Below are positions 54,703-64,000 of a DNA stretch of 64,000 nucleotides, piece after piece; the stretch's first letter is position 1, and the number at the start of each line of letters is the position of its first letter. This stretch comes from Zizania palustris (lineage: Eukaryota > Streptophyta > Magnoliopsida > Poales > Poaceae): positions 50,540,289 to 50,604,288 of the forward strand of contig JAAALK010000286.1 in assembly GCA_019279435.1 (NCBI GenBank). The letters run 5' to 3'. Position numbers and translations under genes: made by a program. The notes under the pieces are model-generated. The model was not told the DNA's origin. It ran no database searches and worked only from the letters and a program-made list of their open reading frames with translations.

Positions 54703-56985
54703 CGACGGATGGTTCATAGCAAGTGAACTGTGGTCAAGCAGGAGGTTTGATGCCAAGCGAGCGGGGAGCTCGGTCACGAAGGTTGCATGGGGTCGAGGTC
54801 GGTCCTCAGGTCAAGGTGCACCAGGCGAAAGGCAGAAAGTGCGGAGGGCGGCTCTGGCTGAAGGTGCCCCAAGGCAAAGTCCTCGGAGGCGAGGCACTTC
54901 GAAGGGTGCTCCGGACGGAGTAACTTCAAAGTATGGTGGACGAAGTCCTCAGCATTGAGGCAAGGCGTTCGAAGTGTGCTCAGGATGGAGGAACTCGAAG
55001 AGATACCCGACGGAGGTCTCTGAAGTCAAGGTGCATCGAAGGCATGGTCCGGGTGAGGCTCGTCGAAGAGTGTGCTCAGGGAGAGACACTGCGATGAAGT
55101 GTTCATGGAATGCTTCATGCGGAGGCCTTGGACGAAGGAGGGACTTCGAAGGGTGGTACTCCGAAGGAATATGGCTGACTTGAGATACTTCGACCATGCA
55201 TGGCTTCGGTACACGGACTGACGGAGTTCGAGGTAGGAGTAGCTGCGAAGCCATGGTGGTCCCCTCCAGAGGTGATGGTGCAAAGGCTCAAGCGCTTTGA
55301 TGGCTTCGTCTCAAAATCGTCACTGTATCGAAGGCTGACTTCGGTGAAGTGAAGGCTGTCTGGCTCCAAGCTTCTCGTTGAAGCTACCGCACACCTCGCG
55401 TGTGAAGGGGGGCTTCAGAAGACTCCAAAACTGCAATGGCTGATCGTGTCTGCTCTGCAAAAGCTGATGTTGTCTCCTCTGCGAAGCTGACAAAAGAAGC
55501 CTCCAAATAAAGTAGTCTACCATATGTACCCCCTATTTGAGAGAGACAAAAACAATGTAAACCCTAGGGGTAAAGTAGTCTATTCACAGGGTTGAATAGT
55601 GCCTATAAATAGTGAAGGCTGGCTAGGCATCTGTAACACTTTGAGCAACCATTTTTAGAACTCTAGAGCTAGCCGCCACTCTTGTATTTAGTCTGTGAGT
55701 TCATTTTGTGTTCCCTGTTCAAGCAATGAAACGTTGATTCTGTTCTTTATTTACTGCTTGAACTTGTATAATGGTTTTGCACTCCATGTCTTGATTTCTT
55801 TGTACTTCACTTCTTCTTGGTTTGAGTTTGTGTACTGGGGTGTTCCTGAAGGTGTGTGAGTAATCATTGTGTGCGAAGTGTGTTTTTCAGTGCGTGTTCG
55901 CTCTGTGTAAGCGGAGGCAACTCCTCATTGTTACTAGCGAAGCACTGAGGAGTGTTTACTCGAAGTCTGCTTTCTTTCTGTAGCAAAATTGGTTGTCTAT
56001 CCTTGGACCTTCAAAATATGAAGCCTAGTACCAGTTGCTAGTGTGGAGTATCAGGTCGAAATCCACAGAGGGAAACCACCTCCTGCGAAGGGTGAAGTGC
56101 GAAGTCTGCTCGAAGGCACCTAGTGTGCGGAGCCTGCACCGACTTAGCAGAGTTGAGTTTTTGGTTTTGTGGGTGGAGTGAAGTCTTCTTGACTTCGAAC
56201 TTTTGCTCCTAGCAAATAAAGCCTGGTTTTGGAGCTGTGAAATACCTCCGAACCAGACCTCTAAAGGGTGTGTTTGAACCCATTTCCGCAGAAGACTGAA
56301 TTAAAACAGAAGGCTACTTTTAGCCTGAAATTTTAAAAGCTCATATTCACCCCCCTCTGGTCACCCTTTTCGGTCCAACATAGATAATGTGATAAAAATT
56401 AAAAAATATTTCAAGAAAATTATCACGTAGAGTATTTAGAAAATTATCCGAGGAGGAATTAGGGTTTAAAGTAGAAATGGTAAAGTTTGAAAGCAAGTCA
56501 ATGGTTAAATCTTTGTTTGAAGTCCAAATTTTTTATACATTTAAATCTCAATGTATCTTACATGATGAAAACAATTTGTAATTTTTTTAGATTAGTTTGA
56601 TATTTTTAGTTAAATTAGTTTATATTTTTAGGTCTTATCCACTAAATTTAAATATTTTCACAAAAAACTATCAAGAAAAATAATAAAAAATGAATTTTAA
56701 CAAAAATAAAAACAACTTTGGCGAGTCTCTGATTTCTGACACTATGTAAATCTTGAGAGCGCGCCCAACATTTCAGTTCCCGCCCTTCAAAATTGAAGAA
56801 CAGCGCCAAAATTTTGGTAGCTCTGTTTAAATATTCGTAGCTCTCTTCTTTTCGCGAGTGTCGTGTGTGGTATTCGGCGAACCTGTTTTTGCCTAGGAGA
56901 TGTGTGCCGAGTGCGGTTTGTCGAGTGTTTTTGTAGTTTCATCGAGTACATGTAGCACTCGGCAAACTATTGATTTCCGGTAGTG

Positions 56986-57200
56986 TTTGATCTGCTGATC
57001 AATCGCTTTTCTTGTTATACTGGAATATATCTTACAGTCCCGGCAAAACTAGTGGTGATTCTAAATTTATTACTAGTTGTATTACTGACATATTATTTCA
57101 GAACTTACATGTCAGTGATGAGACAATAAGTAATATATATATATATATAACCAAATAAATTTTCTGTATGAATAATCTCTATATCTTATCAGTTTACGAG
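56986..57200. other. Short intergenic stretch between CACTA and hAT elements
   Basis: AT-rich, with a small (TA)n at 57136-57149. No gene is seen. Confidence 0.5.
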
Positions 57201-57263
57201 CAGGGCCGGCCCTGGGGTGGGGCCACCGGTGCCACCGCCTCGGGCCCCGCCACCTAGAGGGCC

Positions 57264-57520
<257 letters not shown>

Positions 57521-57599
57521 ATGTATACGTATGGGCTAATCATGTTGGACATACAAAAAAATCGCAAAGCAAGTTGCAAACTTGCAATTTGCATGTTAA

Positions 57600-58060
57600 T
57601 TTGTCCTGCTCGTCTCCTCAACCGTCAATCCTAGCCCTAGCCTCCCTTATGATTGATATGACAATCAATTCATTGAAAAAGAGATTTGAAGAACTCTAAT
57701 CATTTGAAGAAATATTTAAGTTTTTAACGAGTTTAACAACTTTGAAGTCATTTGATGGTCTCGAACTAAATATGTGTTGCATAACGTTGGCATTAACCTT
57801 CTCTCTACATGGTTCATCTGATTTGAATTTAAATAATCTAATTTATGAGTTAAGTGTTTTATAATTCATTTTGCGATAAACAAATGTTAGTTATAGAGAT
57901 TTTTGATTTTTTAGATCTATAATATCTCAAGAGATGTTAAATAGTTTGTCAACTTTATACATTGAGAAACACTTATAGGAAGAAATTGATATTGATACCA
58001 TCATCAATAAAATTTGTTTTATTATTACAGTAGAAAATTTTAAAGTAATTTAAAATATTT
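57600..58060 (+). pseudogene. hAT transposase C-terminal remnant
   Basis: Broken frames read NSLKKRFEEL, FEEIFKFLTS and SLHGSSDLNLNNLIYEL, and finally ISQEMLNSLSTLYIEKHL then EEIDIDTIINK. These resemble the end of plant hAT transposases of the TTF-type zinc-finger/DUF4371 group, including the dimerisation tail. Several stops and the loss of everything upstream make it non-functional. Confidence 0.7.
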
Positions 58061-58295
58061 ACGTTATTTTAGATTAATATTATTTTACATATATTTTAAT
58101 TATATTTCGGTAAAGGCCTCTAAAATTAAGTTCCCCTATAATCTCAGTACCGGCCCTGTTTACGAGATGATATATATGTCAAGCTAGCAACAAGCTAACC
58201 ACATCAATTGATCGATTGGACCTGGTGCAAAACCTAACTTGAATACGCACACGCAGCTAGCTTGCATATCTTGCCCAGCCATGCATGCTGCATGG

Positions 58296-58300
<5 letters not shown>

Positions 58301-58355
<55 letters not shown>
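58301..58355. repeat. (TA)n microsatellite
   Basis: An uninterrupted TA tract of roughly 27 units just upstream of a MITE. Confidence 0.95.
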
Positions 58356-58358
<3 letters not shown>

Positions 58359-58382
58359 CTATAACTGTTGCATGCGTCGTTA

Positions 58383-58658
58383 GAGCATCTCTACAAGAGA
58401 AACTCTAAAAAATTCTCTTCTCTAAATTTTTGGGACTAGAATTAAAAAATCTCCTCCAATAGATACTCTAAATAATTCCTCAAAATAAAGGATCCTCAAA
58501 ATTAATCATTATATTCCCTACTTGTAGGGAACATACTCACATACTTTACTTTAGGGACTCTATTGGAGAGAAACATATTTAAACTATTTGTATCCTCAAA
58601 AATGGATCCAAAAAATTATATAGGGAAACAATTTTTAAAGTGACTCTTGGAGATGCTC
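58383..58658. mobile_element. MITE with gagcatctc inverted ends (276 bp)
   Basis: The left end is gagcatctctacaagag and the right end is actcttggagatgctc, which are reverse complements with few mismatches. Both halves carry related 'attttt' / 'aaaaatt' sequence. It is non-coding and of a type common near grass genes. Confidence 0.8.
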
Positions 58659-58708
58659 GTCAGATCGATCGAGATTGAGGATCAACTTGAAATTAAAGAC
58701 CGGCGCCT

Positions 58709-58775
58709 AATTAAACGTCGTTAAGTTGTGTCCGGTTTAATATGTATATATGTACATGATATGTGTTACGTTATT
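58709..58775 (+). repeat. Paralogue of the CYP79 upstream segment 10921-10975
   Basis: 'ttaaacgtcgtt', 'gtgtccggttt', 'atatgtat', 'tacatg' and 'tgttac' occur in the same order as at 10921-10975, with small insertions here. It is the sequence expected to follow 34030 if copy 2 of the duplicated block had stayed contiguous. Confidence 0.65.
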
Positions 58776-60659
58776 ATTATTACATATGCTATTTATAATA
58801 ATTAACTAGCTAGCTAGCTATACATATACATGTTATGATCACTGCTTGGTCATGTCTCGATCCGTTGCCACATGAAGATATGATTCAGTAAAAACCATCG
58901 TACGTGTCGTTCGTGTCACGACTCACGAGCTTGCTAGATGCTTTGAAATCTCGTAAAGGAGATCATGCATGATGTGTCGCTAGCTAGCTAGCGCATGGTG
59001 AAATTCAGCAAGCTCATTTCGTGACTTGGATCGATGTCACTTTAATCAGCACGGTGAGATCATGTTCAAAGATGGTCGGCAGGAAAACCGGCTCGATCGA
59101 TCAAACCCCTAGCTAGGTAGCTAGTTTGATTAGGTCACCATGGTCGAGCGTCGTCACACACTTGTGTGTGAAGATTCGTTAACAGTTATCGCCAAGTTCT
59201 ATGATACAACATGTCACTTTCGCACCGTTAGTTCTTCATTTTATTCGTGTCAATCATCTACTTGTCAAAGAGAGATCAGTCCTTTTCAAGTAATTGGAAT
59301 CCAAATATCCAAATGCGACAAATTAAAGAGGATAAATTATTTGAGAAATTTTATGGTTATCGAGATAGTACTAAGAGATATCCTAATTTTAGTATAAAAC
59401 TTTTGTATCTGTTGCGGTTTTTTAGGTACCAAAAGGTACCAAAATTAACGGTATAATTATGATTACCGTACTTGTATTTTCTCGAGGACCCTAAAATCAA
59501 TCAAGTTATTTACCTTCTTCCAAATATTATTGAATTTTGTAAAGACAGTGTCATGCATGTCAAAAAGTCTGTATCATTTTTCAAGACGGCTGGCTCAAAA
59601 TTAACTATGCCTTATGACTCAACGAACAGGAGGTATCATATTTTTCAGTATTAATTTTGGTATCTTCTGGTACCTCATATGTCAAGAGGTACCAAAATTT
59701 CTCTAATAATAACTAATAACACATGTAATTTAATTTGGGGGCTTGTATGTGATGAAGAGATCAAATTAAAAGAATGCAACCATATGCATGTGCACACAAA
59801 CATGTAGAATATTGGAATTGAAGTTCAATGTAAAAAAATAATTCCAGCTATAATAGTTGCAAATAGAGATTGACGTCAGGCTCGATTTATGTAATTTTAA
59901 AGCTTTGGTGATCGACAGTAGGTTGCTTAGAATTGCAGGATTTTGTCTGCAATACGTAGGCCAACAGTTGAAAGCTGACATCCAATAGTACTCTCTTGTG
60001 ACATGTTACCTCTCTAATCGAAGATAGCTAAGCACAGCACACGTACGTACGCACGCGTACGCACTAGATATGAATATAATCCCCTAGCTCGATCGATCGG
60101 AGCAGCTTCTCTCTTGTTGACCACAAAAGCACTATATAGAACTCAACGCAACGCATGCAATATGAAGGAACGAATATAGTATTTATATATGTGCAGTATG
60201 TAGGAGTTAACTTCTGATAGACAACTGATGTCGTAACCATAATATGCACACGCTATCACAAGAATGTTGACTAGCTCTGATATATATATAGTTGTTGTAA
60301 GGCCCCCATGCATGCATGCATCCAATATTAAAATGGTACAAATGATTTGGTTGTATGCAATATATATATATATATATGCATACAAATTGTAATGTGATAG
60401 TGTGAATTACATTATTGAGAGAATCCATAGTGTGGTTATTGTAATATTTTTATATACATGTAAAAGGCATTAATTAATTAATTATTGTTTTTTGCATGTT
60501 GCAATGCAACTAGCTAGCTTACAATAGCAGCAGCATGGCTTCCTTAATAAATTGGATTGATCAGTATAATATAGTAATTAGTAATAAATATATGAGTTTT
60601 ATATCAAATGCAACTCTACTTCGATTGAAACTGCTATAACACCTAGCTAGCCCCCCATG

Positions 60660-60706
<47 letters not shown>

Positions 60707-61430
60707 CATGGGAAAACCAGCTAATAATAACCTTGAATCATCATATCAGTTGCTATATATTATATTGCACATTAATTTCATATTAGCTAGTAGTAGTAAT
60801 ATTAGTAATTTATCATAAGATTCTATGATAGCTAAAATCCAACTGCCTTCGAAAGATCAACTTCAAATAGCACGACGTGGCCAATGCTATTCCATTCTTA
60901 TACAGATAGCAACATCACAACATATATCGTCAGCGCACTCTGCAGAGACAACAAGTGAAGTAGCTATTAGCGGTGTATGTACTACAGTTACAACTTAGCC
61001 TACCTAATTGAGCTTAATTAAGCAGGAAACAGGCGATTAAACGAATTGCAGTGAGCTGATTGCTCAGGTTGGTTTGAGGCGCCCAACTAGCACTGGAAAA
61101 CCCGTAACAACTAACTCTGCTAGCTTTGGCTTTCGATCTGTCGTCGCCAACAAGCTGAAAATTAGGTCGACCAACATTATTTTCAGTAAAATTAGGTCAT
61201 TCATACCGTAGAACGAGCTATTCTAGACATGATCATATCACCGCTCGATCGTACGTGTGTCTAACTGTTCTAGAATTTTTTTTAAAAAAAAAACATTGTA
61301 CGAAAGACATAGCTAGCTAGCTAGTTCGTGCAGGCTCAGTTTAATTATTTGCTTGTAAACTTCTCTTGCTGCGTGGTTTGTTTAACTAATTTGTTCTTGC
61401 TAGCTAATTTGTTCGTTCCAAAAAATTAGC
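58776..61430. other. AT-rich intergenic DNA with microsatellites
   Basis: Small frames near 59140-59654 match no protein I know. 'ggtaccaaaaggtaccaaaa' (59426) and 'ggtacctcatatgtcaagag' (59668) suggest a degraded repeat of about 270 bp. (TA)n tracts lie at 60361-60377 and 60663-60700, and tagc/gcta runs are frequent. Confidence 0.45.
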
Positions 61431-61922
61431 GTGTGTTTAGTTAAGCCGTAGATTCTAACAAAAAACTATTGTGAGCTATGAGTTGTAGAAAAACTGCTGC
61501 TATAAACTGTGAGCTATAAAAAACTGAAAAGTTATTTGGGTGGAATAACCATAGATTTATGTTTTGGTAGCCTCTGATATTTGGTTACATTATTAATATG
61601 TAATTTTACATGCAAATCATTTTAATCAGAAAAATTTGTAATGTTTATATTAAAATTATATATTTTTTAATTATACTAAAATTATATATTTTACTAAAAT
61701 TTTATCTTTTCAAATTTTACCCGAATCGATATGTTATAATGGCATGGTAGGAATTTTTACTTCAAAATTGAACCGATAAGTTGTGAAAGTTAGAGTTCCC
61801 GGCTTCTAGATGTATTATGAAAAAAATGCTGCTTTTGAAAAAGTTTGTTGGCTCTTGAACCTATTTGGTTTAACTTCTAGCTTTCTAGGCAAGAAGCTGG
61901 TTAGAAAAATGAATCAAACATA
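61431..61922. mobile_element. Tourist-like MITE related to 33360-33823, opposite orientation
   Basis: It starts gcgtgtgtttagttaagccg and ends near 'agaaaaatgaatcaaacata'. The phrases 'actattgtgagctatgag' and 'gttgtagaaaaactg' are the complement of 'cagctcacaactcacaatag' and 'tttctacag' in the other copy. Borders are approximate. Confidence 0.6.
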
Positions 61923-62389
61923 TCATTAGTTTTTAGAAATTCTGAAAAATATTAGTAGTGTTGAGTAATAATGATTAATCAAGATGTTTCTATTAATCAA
62001 CATAGCTCTAATTAATTTCTAGGTGCGTTATTGTAGAGTGTCGCTTAGTTTGCGGAGCTCATTAAATGAGTAGCCATTAACAAAAACAAGCTAAAATCAA
62101 GTATTTGTGGAACAAATTTTAAATGCTAAAAAAATCTTTGTTAGACGGAAAGAGTAGCTAGTGTGTGCGTGTGTGTGTATGGATGACTAGCTAGCTCTTG
62201 TAGGCATAGGATTTTGTCAATATTAGTTCTAAAATCATTTTCTCCATCTATCCCACCGAAGACTTAATTTTTTAACTTACTCCTTTCAGTTAATGGCTTA
62301 ATGCGTGCGTAATTAATAGGTTCTAGCTAACCAAGTGATGCCAGCCAATCAGCTCATATAAAAATTAGAGGTGGGCTTATAGGTCATTT

Positions 62390-62742
62390 CCCCGTACTAT
62401 TGATTCGGTTTGAGGGACTAAATTTTAGTCCCTGCCACATCGAATGTTTAGATACTATTTTAGAGTATTAAATTAGACTATTTATAAAACATATTCATAA
62501 TCGGTGGATTATTTGCGAGATGAATTTAATGAGCCTGATTACGCCATGATTTGACAATGTGATGCTACAATAAATATTTGCTAATCATAGATTAATTAGA
62601 TTTAATAAATTCGTCTCGCGAATTATCCTCTGATTCTACAATTGTTTTTATAATTAGTTTATTTTTAGTCCTTCAATTTAATGTCCAAATATCCGATGTG
62701 ATACGGACTAAATTTTAGTTCATGGAACTAAACACCCCCTAA
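62390..62742. mobile_element. MITE, same family as 27058-27372
   Basis: The right end 'gttcatggaactaaacaccccc' inverts the left 'gattcggtttgagggact'. 'actaaattttagtcc' flanks both sides internally, and 'tgagcctgattacgccatga' matches the other copy. It is non-coding. Confidence 0.7.
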
Positions 62743-63874
62743 GTATTGCAAGTCTTTGTGTGATATATGGGTAGATACCAATAATAAATTAAAATCAACA
62801 AGATTAATATTCTGTGTGTTGACATCGTTGACAACAAGTAATTAGGATGCTCATCCTGCACTCAACGTGCAGAGTGCGTGAGGCAAAAAAATTGGCCTGG
62901 GTCGCCCAACGAAGAATCTATCAAACTTAAATATTTTTAATTAAGGCACGCATGATGCCGCTACAATTAGGTGTCGAGTTCATTTGGGGAGGCCAGGAAG
63001 AGTGTGATTGGGTTAGTTTTAAGTAGACGTTGTAGGTTTGAAACATCAGAGAGATGTTGAGACCTGAACAACAGAATTCCCCCCACCAAGCAAAGCAAAC
63101 CCTAGCTACTACATCACACACGCAGCGTACGTCTTAATTTCAATTCCCTGCCCTAATTAATTATTGTCCCAAATTCTGAAGAAAAGATTATATATATATA
63201 TATATATTAGGTGCATCTAGATATATGGTGAGAACTTTTCCTTGCACACAAAGATCAAATAGCTAGCTCGTGAAGACAATAACAAATGATCTTTCTGAAA
63301 GGTACAGATATACCGATCAAATTTAGGTAACGGAACCAGCTGCTGCAGCTTAAACGATAAGCAGCTAGATACTAGCTAAAAGAACGGGCCGGTACACAAC
63401 AGATCGACCATCCGGCTATATATATTTGGTTAACTGATACAACTGTTCGATCACCTAACTTTTTTACAGATTATTAGCTGCTGCAGCTAGCTAGCTAGCT
63501 AGCTAGTAATCTGTTTTTCAGTTAACGTACCCTCAAACTCTGATATATTTTTTCTACTATATAGTTCCTGCAAATGTCATGCATGGTTAGTTAGGGCTAA
63601 TTAACATGCATGCATGCAGAGGTTATGCTTAGGTCTTGTAGTATGCAGTTTGTTGAACAAGTGTGTAACTGAAGAGAGAGAGAGAGATAGGTAGTTATAT
63701 AGTTGATCTTGTGTGGACCTATATAGCATGTAATAAACTGACATTTTCTATTCTCTCCTGTGAAGCGTACTTACAAAACCACTCGTTAGCCCACACGTAG
63801 CATCAAACTAACCTGCTGTGCCATCGATCTCCCATCTCACTATCTTAGCTTCTCCCTAACGAGATCAGCAAAAC
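62743..63874. other. AT-rich intergenic DNA approaching a possible gene
   Basis: No coding region is recognised. A (TA)n tract is at 63189-63207, and 'gcagctagctagctagctag' repeats occur near 63484. Confidence 0.5.
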
Positions 63875-64000
63875 GAGAGAGAGAGACAGAGAGAGACAGA
63901 GAGAGAGAGAAAGCTAGCCTGCCCACTTTCCCTTGGCTGCTGGCCAAGACTTCTCATCAGTTCTATATATTCCCTAGGCGCTCATATTTCTCGGCCTATT
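63875..64000 (+). promoter_or_regulatory. GA-repeat and TATA-like region, possible promoter of a gene beyond the window
   Basis: A (GA)n tract with CAGAGA interruptions (63875-63911) is followed 50 bp later by ttctatatattccc (63961-63974). GA/CT repeats beside a TATA box are common in grass core promoters. No start codon context is visible before the window ends, so this remains a suggestion. Confidence 0.35.

Larger units (their letters stand above)
42214..56380 (+). mobile_element. Solo LTR of the Sirevirus family, itself interrupted by a gypsy element
   Basis: It begins TGAGAAACCAAGG and ends CGGTCCAACA, as the LTR at 7692-9671 does in reverse. A 5-bp duplication TAGAT flanks it (42209-42213, 56381-56385). 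Removing the gypsy element and one CGACG leaves 1,978 bp, against 1,980 bp for the intact LTR. A TATA box (gcctataaatag) lies at about 55603. Direct flanking repeats with no internal domains show LTR-LTR recombination after insertion. Confidence 0.93.
41487..56985 (+). mobile_element. Non-autonomous CACTA element split by nested retroelements
   Basis: The left end CACTATGGGAAAA (41487) and right end tttccggtagtg (56985) are inverted terminal repeats, flanked by TTT on both sides (41484-41486, 56986-56988). 'ttgccgagtgt' subterminal repeats lie near each end. The solo LTR (42214-56380) and its TAGAT duplication account for 14,172 bp. Without them the element is 1,327 bp, close to its sister at 39816-41235, and internal AT-rich phrases also match. 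It has no transposase gene. Confidence 0.9.

Noticed and set aside
59140..59654. Three small plus-strand frames of 60-85 codons
   Set aside because: No similarity recognised, AT-rich, no promoter or splice support.

Overview
The window is nuclear DNA of a grass, most likely of the Andropogoneae (sorghum, sugarcane, Miscanthus, maize group). The reasons are nested LTR retrotransposons typical of grasses, Stowaway- and Tourist-like MITEs, CACTA elements with 'ttgccgagtgt' subterminal repeats, and one host gene that closely resembles the sorghum CYP79A family. I found no bacterial-type operon, CRISPR array, rRNA or tRNA gene. Almost all long reading frames belong to transposable elements.

Layout. 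(1) 1-9671: a Sirevirus-type Ty1/copia element on the minus strand, cut by the left window edge. It has a 1,980-bp LTR at 7692-9671, gag at 5165-7627, pol at 1997-5149 and a 3' leader with a multi-copy polypurine tract. It sits in the 3' end of an older LINE (9672-10325). (2) 10326-11456: flank and promoter of the host gene, with four 53-bp tandem repeats directly upstream of a TATA box. (3) 11457-23463: a CYP79-type cytochrome P450 pseudogene (plus strand, two exons). It is broken by an in-frame TAG at codon 412 and by a 10,205-bp Tat-lineage Ty3/gypsy element (12852-23056, TSD CCACC). That element has lost its protease and most of its reverse transcriptase, and carries an antisense five-exon gene (18140-21835).

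(4) 23464-39815: intergenic DNA with a decayed chromovirus, a foldback, a 413-bp Helitron, MITEs, a candidate solo LTR, a paralogous copy of the CYP79 upstream region (33078-34030) and two GC-rich stretches. (5) 39816-41235: a complete non-autonomous CACTA element (TSD AAT). (6) 41487-56985: a three-level nest. A sister CACTA element (TSD TTT) holds a solo Sirevirus LTR (42214-56380, TSD TAGAT), which in turn holds a complete and very young Tekay-like gypsy element (42519-54702, TSD CGACG). The gypsy has an intact 1,499-aa gag-pol frame and an extra upstream ORF. (7) 57201-58158: a degenerate hAT element (8-bp TSD). (8) 58159-64000: AT-rich intergenic DNA with MITEs and microsatellites, ending in a GA-repeat/TATA region that may be the promoter of a gene beyond the window.

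How the parts relate. The host gene would encode an ER-bound N-hydroxylating P450 converting an amino acid to an aldoxime, the first step of cyanogenic glucoside or volatile aldoxime synthesis. As drawn it cannot make a full protein. The transposons date one another: solo-LTR formation precedes the Tekay insertion, and the Tekay, Tat and Sirevirus LTR pairs are nearly identical, so these insertions are recent. A paralogous block preserves the empty site of one Tourist-like MITE.
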